This document shows positions 1-6,802 of a DNA stretch of 11,799 nt, piece by piece (position 1 is the first letter of the stretch; each line of letters starts with the position of its first letter). The stretch comes from Kiritimatiellia bacterium (GTDB lineage Bacteria > Verrucomicrobiota > Kiritimatiellia > RFP12 > UBA1067). The translations under genes and the position numbers were made by a program. Location: NCBI GenBank assembly GCA_028707675.1, contig JAQWAM010000014.1, positions 1 through 11,799 on the forward strand, read 5' to 3'. A model generated the notes under the pieces. The model was not told the DNA's origin. It was given only the letters and a program-made list of their open reading frames with translations, and did no database searches.

Positions 1-1
1 G

Positions 2-889
2 GGCACGATGTTCTTGCTGACGGCCGCCGCGGCCTTCGCCGCCGAAGCGGCCTTCACGCTCCCGCGCAAAGAGCCGGTCTCTTCCGCCGTTTTCGTGTCC
101 GCCGCGCTTTTCACCTTCTCGCTGCCGCCGACACTGCCTTTCTGGATGGCCGCGCTCGGCATCGTTTTCGGCATCGTCTTCGGCAAGATGGTCTACGGCG
201 GTTTCGGACGTAATGTCTTCAATCCCGCCCTCACCGGACGGGCTTTCATCTATATCAGCTTCGGCAACTTCATGACCGCCCAGTGGCACGAGCCATGGAC
301 ACGCTTCCCGGCGGGCCTGGCGCGCTGGGGCTGGACCGCCGCATCCGCCCCGCCGGACGCGATCACCTCGGCCACGCCGGGCGCGCTGCTCAAAATGTCG
401 GCTGAAACGCTGGCCGAACGCGGCTTCACCGCCGACCTCTCTCTGCGCGCCCTGTTCCTGGGCGACTGCGCGGGCGTGATCGGCGGCACCAGCGCCGCGC
501 TGACCATCCTCTGCGGACTATACCTGCTGTGGACCAAGGCCGCCAACTACCGCATCGTGATCTCGGGCTTCGCGGGCTTCGCGGTTGTCCAGACCTTGTT
601 TTGGCGCCTGGGCGTCGGCAACGCCGCCGACCCGCTGCGCGCCGCCGCGGCGGGCAGCCTGATCATCGGCATCTTCTTTTATGCCACAGACCCTATAACC
701 GCCTCGCAGACGAATCCCGGACGCTGGATCTACGGCGCGTTCATTGGAATCATGTCCTGCCTGATAGCCACCTTCTCGGCCTGGCCGGCCGGCACGATGT
801 TCGCCGTGCTGCTGGCCAACATGTTCGCGCCGATCATGGATCACGCCATAAAACTTTTGCAGTCCACCCCGAGAAAGGCCGCGACCTGA
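2..889 (+). CDS. nqrB: Na+-NQR subunit B (integral membrane flavoprotein), 5' truncated
   Basis: Membrane subunit of the sodium-translocating NADH:quinone oxidoreductase; it carries covalent FMN and forms part of the Na+/quinone path. The frame is open to the left edge, so the ATG at 8 is probably internal and roughly the first 60 or more residues are missing. Counting from that ATG, GRNVFNPALTGRAF (residues 68-81) is the signature shared by NqrB and RnfD. The DAITSATP stretch places the flavinylated Thr at residue 123 (codon 374-376). FFYATDPIT (223-231) and the C-terminal helix LLANMFAPIMDH are also typical. Most of the protein is hydrophobic helix. Its stop overlaps the nqrC start by one base (TGATG at 887-891), implying translational coupling. 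RnfD is the close alternative; I chose NqrB because the downstream genes include an unmistakable nqrD and nqrF. Confidence 0.88.
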   Translation, partial: GTMFLLTAAAAFAAEAAFTLPRKEPVSSAVFVSAALFTFSLPPTLPFWMAALGIVFGIVFGKMVYGGFGRNVFNPALTGRAFIYISFGNFMTAQWHEPWTRFPAGLARWGWTAASAPPDAITSATPGALLKMSAETLAERGFTADLSLRALFLGDCAGVIGGTSAALTILCGLYLLWTKAANYRIVISGFAGFAVVQTLFWRLGVGNAADPLRAAAAGSLIIGIFFYATDPITASQTNPGRWIYGAFIGIMSCLIATFSAWPAGTMFAVLLANMFAPIMDHAIKLLQSTPRKAAT

Positions 890-1491
890 TGAATGCCCGC
901 GTCAAAGATGGAGCGCGCGCCGCAGGTTTCATGGCGGCGCTGTCGATCACGCTGATCACCTGCATAGCGGCATTGTCGCTGGCCACGGCCGGACGAGTCA
1001 AACGCAACGCAGCGCTCTTCCTGCAAAAGGCGGTTATGGAGGTGGCGGGCGAGACCGTGCCGGACAACCCCGACGCGGTGGCGGAGTGGTTCAGCGCGTC
1101 CGTTAAGCCCGATCCTCCCGAAAGCCCAAACATGTACCGCGTTTACGGCGATGACAAAAGCATCCCCCGCGCCTTGGTCTACAAGCGCGACGCCCAAGGA
1201 CTGTGGGGCAGCATCACCGCAGTGGTCGGATTCGACCCGATGCGGCAGACCTTTTTGGAGACCCGCTTTATAGAGCACAACGAGACACCCGGACTCGGCG
1301 CGCGCATCAGCGAAGAGTGGTTCACGCGTCAGACCGCGGGCAAGACCGGGCCGTTCAAGCTGGTGCCCGAGGGCACAGGCTCGCCAGCGCCAACGGAGAT
1401 CGACGCCGTCACCGGCGCGACGGTCACTTCCTCGGCCGTGCGCGACATGCTTAACAAGCTGCTGCAGGAAATCAAGGAGACGCAGCCATGA
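889..1491 (+). CDS. nqrC: Na+-NQR subunit C (FMN-binding, periplasm-facing)
   Basis: A 200-aa subunit with one N-terminal transmembrane helix (about residues 11-34) and a periplasmic FMN-binding domain. FMN is attached through a phosphoester bond to the last Thr of the S/T-G-A-T motif, here IDAVTGATVTSS with Thr178. GLWGSITAVVGF (104-115) resembles the GLW motif of NqrC, and EHNETPGLGARISEEW (129-144) is the conserved block shared with RnfG. The start at 889 overlaps the nqrB stop. The 3' end overlaps nqrD by four bases (ATGA at 1488-1491). It is shorter than proteobacterial NqrC as I recall it (about 250-260 aa) and close to RnfG in length, so it looks like a compact or intermediate form. 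The function as the FMN subunit is secure; the NqrC versus RnfG label rests partly on gene context. Confidence 0.87.
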   Translation: MNARVKDGARAAGFMAALSITLITCIAALSLATAGRVKRNAALFLQKAVMEVAGETVPDNPDAVAEWFSASVKPDPPESPNMYRVYGDDKSIPRALVYKRDAQGLWGSITAVVGFDPMRQTFLETRFIEHNETPGLGARISEEWFTRQTAGKTGPFKLVPEGTGSPAPTEIDAVTGATVTSSAVRDMLNKLLQEIKETQP

Positions 1492-2108
1492 CCGCCATCC
1501 GCGACTGGAAACTTTTCAAAGAGAACCTTGGGACGCAAAATCCGGTCTTCGTGCAGGTGCTGGGCATCTGCTCGACACTGGCGGTCACCAATGTGCTAAA
1601 AAACACGCTGGTGATGTGCCTCGGGCTGATCTTCGTCACGTCCCTGTCCAACCTCAGCCTTTCGCTGCTGCGCGCCTGGATACCCTCGCGCATCCGCATG
1701 ATGGCGGAGGTGCTTATCATAGCCAGCCTGGTGATAATCGTAGACATATGCCTCAAAGCCTACTATCCCGAAATCTCGCGCCAGCTCGGTCCATACGTTG
1801 GGCTGATCATCACCAACTGCATAATCATGGGGCGCGCCGAGGCGGTGGCGCTGACCAGCCCGCCGCGCACGGCCCTGATAGACGGCATATCATCCGGCAT
1901 CGGCTACTCATACGTGCTGCTGCTGATCGCCTGCTGCCGCGAGCTGCTGGGCACCGGCGGCATCTGGGGCGCGCGCCTGCTGGGGCAGTCGTGGACCAAC
2001 TGGTCGATCATGGTCATGGCGCCCGGCGGGTTCTTTGTGCTGGCCGTCTTCATCTGGATCGTCAAGGGCTGGATCATGCGGCCCGCAACGGAAAAAGCGG
2101 AGGCTTAA
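1488..2108 (+). CDS. nqrD: Na+-NQR subunit D (integral membrane)
   Basis: A 206-aa, highly hydrophobic subunit. NqrD and NqrE are inverted-topology homologues that together hold a 2Fe-2S cluster inside the membrane. The two cluster cysteines are present at Cys28 (QVLGICSTLAV) and Cys111 (GLIITNCIIMGRAEA), matching Cys29 and Cys112 that I recall for the Vibrio protein. IASLVIIVDICLKAY (78-92) followed by EISRQLGPYVG is characteristic of NqrD rather than RnfE. The ATG at 1488 overlaps the nqrC stop and is preceded by AGGAGA at 1475-1480 with a 7-base spacer. Length is normal for the family. This is the best single piece of evidence that the operon is Nqr and not Rnf. Confidence 0.95.
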   Translation: MTAIRDWKLFKENLGTQNPVFVQVLGICSTLAVTNVLKNTLVMCLGLIFVTSLSNLSLSLLRAWIPSRIRMMAEVLIIASLVIIVDICLKAYYPEISRQLGPYVGLIITNCIIMGRAEAVALTSPPRTALIDGISSGIGYSYVLLLIACCRELLGTGGIWGARLLGQSWTNWSIMVMAPGGFFVLAVFIWIVKGWIMRPATEKAEA

Positions 2109-2109
2109 C

Positions 2110-2703
2110 ATGCAGGAACTGGGATTCTTCGCGATTTTGTTCTCAGCGGTGTTCACCAACAACATCCTGCTGACCAACTATCTGGGCATGTGCTCTTTCC
2201 TGGGCTGTTCGCGCGAGATCAAGACCGCGCTGGGGCTGGGTTCGGCCGTGATCTTCGTGACCGCCGCAACCAGTGTTCTCAACTGGCTGGTATACGCCTT
2301 CATCCTCGTGCCGCTGGATCTGGTGTACCTGCGTTTCATAGTCTTCATAGTGGTGATCGCCGCATTCGTGCAGTTGGTGGAGATGATCATCGAACGCGTG
2401 TCCGAACCGCTGTACAACGCGCTGGGCATCTTCCTGCCGCTGATCACGGTCAACTGCGCGATTTTAGGCGTGAGCCTTTTCATGGTCATCCGCGAATACA
2501 CCTTCACGCAGGCCGCCGGTTACGGTCTGGGCAGCGGCGCGGGATGGGCGCTGGCTATAGTTGCTATGGCCGGCATCCGCCAGCGTCTGGCACAGCGTTC
2601 GCGCATCCCGCGCGGTCTGGAAGGCCCGGGCATCGCCCTGATCATCGCCGGCACCATGGCCCTCGCCTTCATGGGCTTCAACGGCATGATCAACCTCAAC
2701 TGA
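2110..2703 (+). CDS. nqrE: Na+-NQR subunit E (integral membrane), with RnfA-like N-terminal half
   Basis: A 197-aa membrane subunit, partner of NqrD in binding the intramembrane 2Fe-2S cluster. The ligands are Cys28 (NYLGMCSFLGC) and Cys116 (FLPLITVNCAILG); Cys33 is an additional cysteine close to the first ligand. ATG 2110 lies one base after the nqrD stop, with GGAGG at 2099-2103 and a 6-base spacer; an in-frame ATG at 2035 lies inside nqrD and is rejected. Residues 100-160 (PLYNALGIFLPLITVNCA, then YGLGSGAGWALAIVAMAGIR) read like NqrE. Residues 17-85 (NNILLTNYLGMCSFLG, ILVPLDLVYLRFIVFIVVIA) resemble RnfA as I remember it. Position between nqrD and nqrF decides the name. Confidence 0.9.
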   Translation: MQELGFFAILFSAVFTNNILLTNYLGMCSFLGCSREIKTALGLGSAVIFVTAATSVLNWLVYAFILVPLDLVYLRFIVFIVVIAAFVQLVEMIIERVSEPLYNALGIFLPLITVNCAILGVSLFMVIREYTFTQAAGYGLGSGAGWALAIVAMAGIRQRLAQRSRIPRGLEGPGIALIIAGTMALAFMGFNGMINLN

Positions 2704-2744
2704 TCAATCGCTAATCTCCACTCGCTAATCCGCAATCTCCAATC
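2704..2744. repeat. Repetitive nqrE-nqrF spacer lacking a Shine-Dalgarno sequence
   Basis: This 41-nt spacer is made of overlapping short direct repeats: TCGCTAATC at 2708-2716 and 2722-2730, and AATCTCCA at 2713-2720 and 2734-2741, ending AATC directly before the nqrF ATG. No purine-rich ribosome-binding site is present in front of nqrF, unlike nqrD and nqrE. The TAATC word recurs in two other spacers of the window. Confidence 0.75.
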
Positions 2745-3845
2745 ATGTCCTCAATACTGACAGCCGTTGCCGTCATCTGCGCCATCAACACCGCGCTCGC
2801 GATTCTCTTGCTGATCGCGGAGGCGCTGATCGTCGACACCGGCGAGTGCCGCATCACGATCAACGGCGAGAAGGAACTGACGGTCAACGGCGGCCGCTCG
2901 CTGCTGGCCACGCTCAAAGACGAACAGATCTTCATCCCGTCCGCCTGCGGCGGACGCGGCTCCTGCGGCCTCTGCAAAGTGGCGGTGCGGGAGGGCGCCG
3001 GGCCGCTGCTGCCGACCGAGACTCCCTGGCTGACGCCGGAGGAGCGGAAGGCCGGCATCCGTCTCTCCTGCCAGGTGAAAGTCAGGCGCGACCTGAGCAT
3101 TAAGATCCCTGACGAGCTTTTCAGCGTGCGCCAATACAGCACCAAGGTCGAGGACATCACCGACCTGACACACGACATCAAACAGGTCACCCTCAAGCTG
3201 CTTGATCCGCCAGAGATAAACTTCAAGGCCGGTCAATTCATCCAGATCGAGGTGCCGCCGTACGCGCTGACCGACGAGCCGGTCTACCGCGCCTATTCGA
3301 TCTCTTCCGATCCCGCGGAAAAAGACCGCATCGAACTGGAGATCCGCTACGTTCCCAACGGCATCTGCACCACTTATGTCCACAAGCGCCTAAAAGCCGG
3401 CGACACTGTCACCCTCAACGGCCCCTACGGCGAATTCGGGCTGAGCGACTCCGACAGCGAGATCATCTGCATCGCCGGCGGTTCAGGCATGGCGCCGATA
3501 AAATCGGTCCTGCTGGAAATGGCGCGCGCCGCCAACCCGCGCCGCTGCCGTTACTTCTTCGGCGCGCGCTCCGGCCGCGACCTGTTTCTGGCCGACCTGA
3601 TGCGTAGCTTGGAGAAAAAACTGCCGAACTTCAGTTTCATACCGGCGCTCTCTTCGCCGCAGCCGGAAGACCGTTGGGATGGCGAGACCGGCATGGTCAC
3701 GGAAGTCGTGGGTCGCCACGTAAAGGATGCCTCGCGCGCCGAGGCCTACCTGTGCGGCAGCCCGCTGATGATCGACGCCTGCGTGAAATTGCTGCGCGAA
3801 AAAGGCATGCCCGAAGACAAGATTTTTTACGACAAGTTCGCCTGA
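2745..3845 (+). CDS. nqrF: Na+-NQR subunit F (NADH dehydrogenase, 2Fe-2S/FAD)
   Basis: The 366-aa electron-input subunit, which oxidises NADH in the cytoplasm through FAD and a 2Fe-2S centre. One N-terminal membrane helix (about residues 4-29) anchors it. The ferredoxin-like domain has ligands Cys68, Cys74 and Cys77 (CGGRGSCGLC) and Cys109. The ferredoxin-reductase domain shows the FAD motif YRAYSISS (181-188), the NAD(P)-binding turn AGGSGMAP (244-251) and CGSP (337-340) near the C-terminus, which ends FYDKFA. This domain fusion does not occur in Rnf complexes and identifies the operon as Nqr. It is somewhat shorter than the Vibrio protein (about 408 aa as I recall), but all cofactor sites are present. 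The start is the first ATG after a repetitive spacer and has no evident Shine-Dalgarno sequence; the N-terminal helix supports it. Confidence 0.95.
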   Translation: MSSILTAVAVICAINTALAILLLIAEALIVDTGECRITINGEKELTVNGGRSLLATLKDEQIFIPSACGGRGSCGLCKVAVREGAGPLLPTETPWLTPEERKAGIRLSCQVKVRRDLSIKIPDELFSVRQYSTKVEDITDLTHDIKQVTLKLLDPPEINFKAGQFIQIEVPPYALTDEPVYRAYSISSDPAEKDRIELEIRYVPNGICTTYVHKRLKAGDTVTLNGPYGEFGLSDSDSEIICIAGGSGMAPIKSVLLEMARAANPRRCRYFFGARSGRDLFLADLMRSLEKKLPNFSFIPALSSPQPEDRWDGETGMVTEVVGRHVKDASRAEAYLCGSPLMIDACVKLLREKGMPEDKIFYDKFA

Positions 3846-3859
3846 ACCGGGAGGCAAGA

Positions 3860-4327
3860 GTGAAACAGAGTGTCGAATACAACATCATACAGGACAACAT
3901 GCGTCCGGGCGCGATCACCCGCGACGGCATGCTGGGGCATGACCGGCGCAACCTGCGCGACATCATCGAGGCGGACGATGCCGAGGTGCACCGCCTCGGC
4001 CTGACGCACACGTCTGTAGCCGCGCGCATGCGCGATCTGCGCGACGCTGGCCGGGAGGGGCTGGGCGAGACCGTCACAGTTCTTGAACGCTTCGACGTGC
4101 GGGTGGACAGCGCGCGCGGCAAGCTCCCCTGCCCCTTCCGGCACGAGGGGCTTTTCGAAAAGGAGTTCGTCGAGGTTCTCAACCGCGGCAACGGCGCGCG
4201 CACGACCTTCACCGCGCTCAACATCCACATGATCGAGGGTCACGGCTTTTACGAGGGGCTGGGCTCGCCCTTCCGTCTCGACCCCGCCCGGCTCGCCCGC
4301 GCGCTCGGGCTGTTTCATGAGACCTGA
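3860..4327 (+). CDS. Uncharacterised 155-aa soluble protein coupled to nqr
   Basis: I do not recognise a named function. The start is GTG 3860, 14 nt after nqrF, with a GGGAGGC ribosome-binding site just upstream (about 3849-3855); the open frame extends further upstream inside nqrF but is out of frame with it. The protein is polar, with no signal peptide or membrane helix. Features that look conserved-type rather than random are a helical segment rich in acidic residues (IIEADDAEVHRLGL, 35-48), GKLPCPFRHEG (87-97) with Cys91 and His95, and NIHMIEGHGFYEGLGSPFRL (121-140) with His123 and His128. Cys and His spacing could suit a metal site, but that is speculation. I have a vague memory of similar unnamed small proteins in other bacteria. 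Codon use and position make it a real gene, probably the last of the nqr transcript. Confidence 0.8.
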   Translation: MKQSVEYNIIQDNMRPGAITRDGMLGHDRRNLRDIIEADDAEVHRLGLTHTSVAARMRDLRDAGREGLGETVTVLERFDVRVDSARGKLPCPFRHEGLFEKEFVEVLNRGNGARTTFTALNIHMIEGHGFYEGLGSPFRLDPARLARALGLFHET

Positions 4328-4354
4328 ACCCTGAACCCAGGCTCCTGAATCCTC

Positions 4355-4383
4355 GGTGCGATGCAGCGAAGTGAAATCGCACC
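4355..4383. terminator. Perfect 8-bp inverted repeat downstream of the nqr block
   Basis: GGTGCGAT (4355-4362) pairs perfectly with ATCGCACC (4376-4383) across a 13-nt loop. It sits 27 nt after the stop of the 155-aa gene and before the M42 peptidase promoter region, the right place for transcript termination. No T-tract follows (the next bases are CCCC), so it is not a classical intrinsic terminator; it could be a processing/stability hairpin or a copy of a dispersed palindromic repeat. Confidence 0.5.
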
Positions 4384-4397
4384 CCCCTGAAATTGGG

Positions 4398-4426
4398 TTG
4401 CGGTTTTAACGCCGTGAAAGTAGAAT
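4398..4426 (+). promoter_or_regulatory. Candidate sigma70-type promoter for the M42 peptidase
   Basis: TTGCGG (4398-4403) and TAGAAT (4421-4426) are separated by 17 nt, which fits -35/-10 spacing. The -10 matches the consensus at five of six positions; the -35 matches at only three. It lies about 58 nt before the ATG at 4484. A second -10-like GATAAT at 4442-4447 has no matching -35. This is a pattern match only. Confidence 0.35.
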
Positions 4427-4483
4427 GTGGACAAATGCGCGGATAATAGTGTTTGAACCGCGGCACCCTGAAAGGTTATCACG

Positions 4484-5560
4484 ATGGATAAAAAAGAACT
4501 CGCACTGCTCAAGAACCTTGTGGCTCTCCCAACCCCTACCGGATTCGAATATGACGGCATGTCGCTGCTGGCGCAATATCTCAAAACCGCCGGCGTGCCC
4601 GGCCTCAAGATCGACGTCCACGGCAATCTGCGCGCCTGCCTCAATCCTGAAGCGCCGTTGCGTGTGATGATCGAAGGCCACTGCGACGAGATCGGCTTCA
4701 TGGTGCAATATATCGATGATGACGGCTTTCTGTACATGTGCCCGCTGGGCGGGGTGACCGTGCCGCTGATAGCGGCCGAAAGGATCGTGATCCGGGGCAA
4801 GAACGGCCCGGTATACGGCGTTTTCGGAGTGCGCCCGCCTCACCTGATGTCGCCCAAAGACCGCGAGAATGTCGCGCCCAAGGAGTTCAAGGAGATCGCC
4901 GTTGACATCGGCGCGAAAGACAAAGAGGACGCGCTTAAACTGGTGGAAATCGGCAGCCCGGCCGTGACTGACGCGGGCTGGCGCGAAATGGCCAACAACC
5001 GCGTGGCCTGCCGCGGTTTCGACAACCGGTCCGGCGCTTTCATCATCACCGAGGTGATGCGCCGCCTCGCCGGTAAAAAACTGCAAGTCGCCGTCCACAT
5101 GGTGGCCAGCGTACAGGAGGAGATCGGACTGGTCGGCGGCTACACCACCGCATACGACATCAACCCGCACATAGGCTTGTGCGTGGACGTGACCTTCGCT
5201 ACAGACGCGCAAAAAGACGACCGCAAGATTGTCGGCGACATCCGCGTAGGCGAGGGTCCGGTCGTCGGCATCAGCCCTACCTACCACGCCAAAATCAACA
5301 ACATAGTTTTCGCCGCCGCCAAAGACGCGAAGATACCGGTTCAGCGCCAGGCTTCCGGCCGCGGCGCCGGCACCTGCGCCTGGGCCATGCGAATGTCGCG
5401 CTCCGGTGCCGCGGTCAACCAGATCAGCGTCCCCCTGCGCTATATGCACAGTCCGGTGGAACTGCTGAGCCTCGATGACGTGGAAAAGACCGTAGAGCTT
5501 CTATGCGCCACGATCCAAGCCATCCCGCCCGATATCGACCTGACCCCGAAACAGCCCTGA
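4484..5560 (+). CDS. M42-family metallo-aminopeptidase (FrvX/PepA-like)
   Basis: A 358-aa cytosolic di-metal aminopeptidase of the M42 family, which forms large tetrahedral oligomers trimming N-terminal residues from peptides. The metal-site motifs are present: GHCDEIG (His66, Asp68), GFDNRSG (bridging Asp180), QEEIGLVGG (general-base Glu212 and metal ligand Glu213), CVDVT (Asp235) and RYMHSP (His322). The family's PDZ-like middle domain is expected around residues 70-165. One oddity is that the GTDA motif I expect before the C-terminal part appears as GAGTCAWAM, with Cys298 (codon 5375-5377) in place of Asp. The start has AAAGG at 4471-4475, 8 nt upstream. It could equally be annotated endoglucanase M or glutamyl aminopeptidase; substrate preference cannot be read from sequence. 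Confidence 0.88.
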   Translation: MDKKELALLKNLVALPTPTGFEYDGMSLLAQYLKTAGVPGLKIDVHGNLRACLNPEAPLRVMIEGHCDEIGFMVQYIDDDGFLYMCPLGGVTVPLIAAERIVIRGKNGPVYGVFGVRPPHLMSPKDRENVAPKEFKEIAVDIGAKDKEDALKLVEIGSPAVTDAGWREMANNRVACRGFDNRSGAFIITEVMRRLAGKKLQVAVHMVASVQEEIGLVGGYTTAYDINPHIGLCVDVTFATDAQKDDRKIVGDIRVGEGPVVGISPTYHAKINNIVFAAAKDAKIPVQRQASGRGAGTCAWAMRMSRSGAAVNQISVPLRYMHSPVELLSLDDVEKTVELLCATIQAIPPDIDLTPKQP

Positions 5561-5562
5561 AC

Positions 5563-6711
5563 ATGCCCTTCCCGGTAACATACGTGCTTGACCGCAACGC
5601 GCCCAGCGAAACCTTCATACGGCGCGAGACCGAGCTGCTGCGGCAGCGCGGCTGGCCGTTGAACACGCGTTACCTGAACGGAGATTTCAATACGCTCAAA
5701 GGGTCTCTGACCGCCTGCCCGCCGGGCAGGCGATGGCGTTTCGTCAAAGCCGCCGCACAGCGGACAATGCCGGAATTAACAAGCTTTGACCGGGAATCAT
5801 GCGGCATGATTCACCGCCTGCCGCAGTGCGCGGGCTTGGTCAGCAAACTAGTTGAAAGTGACACCAGACTGATACACGCCCATTTCGCCGGCATCACGGC
5901 TGACGTGGCCGCCATAGCTTCGGCGGCTACCGGCATTCCCTGGAGCTGTTCAGTCCACGCCCGGGACGTCTTCGCCGTCCCGCCCGCCAAAACATTCCGC
6001 CGCCTGCGCACTGCCGCCGGCATCACAGCCTGCTCTCAGCTCGCCGCCGACACCGTTGTCGCGGCAGACATACCGAAACATAAAGTCACGGTCATCCGCC
6101 ACGGACTGCCGCTGCACGAATATGTCTACGACATGCTGCGGCCTGAAGGCGTCATATTCACGGCATGCCGACTGGAGTTAAAAAAAGGCGTCGACACATT
6201 GCTCACCGCCTGCTCGCTGCTGGCGCAGCGCGAGATCAGTTTCCGTTGCGTCATCGCCGGCAGCGGCAGCCGTCAGGATTTCTTGAAATCGCTGGCCAAG
6301 CGCCTGGGTATTGAAAACTCCGTGCTGTTCATAGGCTGGCTCTCTCCGGAAGAGATCAGATCACGCATACTTAACGCATCCGTGCTGGCGCTGCCGTCAC
6401 GGCGCATGCCGGACGGCGACAGGGACGGCATCGCGAATGTGCTCGTCGAGGCCATGGCTCTGGGCACACCCGTAATAACGACCGCGGCGGGCGCGGCTGG
6501 AGAGATCATCACCGACAACGTCAACGGCCTGATGGTGCCGCCCGACTCCCCGACAGCCCTGGCCGATGCGCTCGCTCAAACACTGAGCGTGTCGCCCCGC
6601 ATGTCCGTGATGACAAAAGCCGCGCGACGTGCCGCGGAAGAGTTTTTCGACGCGGACACGAACATTCAGTATCTGGAAAAGTTTTTTGAACGCGCGGCGC
6701 GGCAAGGCTGA
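5563..6711 (+). CDS. GT4-family glycosyltransferase (colanic-acid/exopolysaccharide type)
   Basis: A 382-aa GT-B fold retaining glycosyltransferase, most like the group that builds exopolysaccharide or other surface glycans at the inner membrane. The N-terminal acceptor domain has SETFIRRE (15-22) and HAHFAG (105-110), both hallmarks of this subgroup. The C-terminal donor domain has CRLELKKGVDTLL (202-214), a CVIAGSGS turn (229-236) and GDRDGIANVLVEAMALGTPV (285-304). Within the E-x7-E donor motif the first acid is Asp288 and the second Glu296, a conservative change. The ATG at 5563 starts two bases after the peptidase stop with no strong Shine-Dalgarno sequence, suggesting coupling by reinitiation; an in-frame ATG at 5503 overlaps the peptidase end and is less likely. 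No other glycan genes are in view, so the sugar and product are unknown. Confidence 0.87.
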   Translation: MPFPVTYVLDRNAPSETFIRRETELLRQRGWPLNTRYLNGDFNTLKGSLTACPPGRRWRFVKAAAQRTMPELTSFDRESCGMIHRLPQCAGLVSKLVESDTRLIHAHFAGITADVAAIASAATGIPWSCSVHARDVFAVPPAKTFRRLRTAAGITACSQLAADTVVAADIPKHKVTVIRHGLPLHEYVYDMLRPEGVIFTACRLELKKGVDTLLTACSLLAQREISFRCVIAGSGSRQDFLKSLAKRLGIENSVLFIGWLSPEEIRSRILNASVLALPSRRMPDGDRDGIANVLVEAMALGTPVITTAAGAAGEIITDNVNGLMVPPDSPTALADALAQTLSVSPRMSVMTKAARRAAEEFFDADTNIQYLEKFFERAARQG

Positions 6712-6761
6712 TGTTCGCCAGTGGGCAGTGGCAGTGCGGCAGATACCGGGGAAAATGCTCA

Positions 6762-6786
6762 CACGAAGGCACGAAGGACACGAAGG
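6762..6786. repeat. Three CACGAAGG units
   Basis: CACGAAGG is repeated at 6762-6769, 6770-6777 and 6779-6786, with 8- and 9-nt spacing. It lies in the spacer between the two convergent transcription blocks, just after a run of GCAGTG words (about 6719-6736). I recall similar CACGAAG-type repeats in intergenic DNA of environmental bacteria, but cannot verify this here. No function is assigned. Confidence 0.7.
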
Positions 6787-6802
6787 TTTCTTAGGGGGCA
6801 TG

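Larger units (their letters stand above)
4323..4472. repeat. Scattered CCTGAA words in the 4328-4483 spacer
   Basis: CCTGAA occurs at 4323-4328, 4330-4335, 4344-4349, 4386-4391 and 4467-4472. The first copy contains the TGA stop of the 155-aa gene. The spacing is irregular, so this is a word enrichment rather than a strict tandem repeat. The rest of the 156-nt spacer holds the hairpin and a possible promoter; no gene is visible. Confidence 0.4.

Noticed and set aside
8..10. ATG at 8 as the true nqrB start
   Set aside because: The frame is open to the left edge and the N-terminal membrane segments expected of NqrB/RnfD are missing, so the gene is cut by the window.
2..3845. Annotation of the operon as RnfDGEA plus an oxidoreductase
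   Set aside because: NqrF-type fusion of membrane anchor, 2Fe-2S domain and FAD/NADH reductase is absent from Rnf, and the third gene is clearly NqrD; gene order is nqrB-C-D-E-F.
4406..5449. 347-codon minus-strand open frame opposite the M42 peptidase
   Set aside because: The plus strand encodes a peptidase with all its metal-binding motifs; the minus frame is low-information and shadow-like.
5503..5562. Upstream ATG for the glycosyltransferase
   Set aside because: It would overlap the peptidase by 58 nt and add 20 residues not resembling the family; the protein fold begins naturally at 5563.
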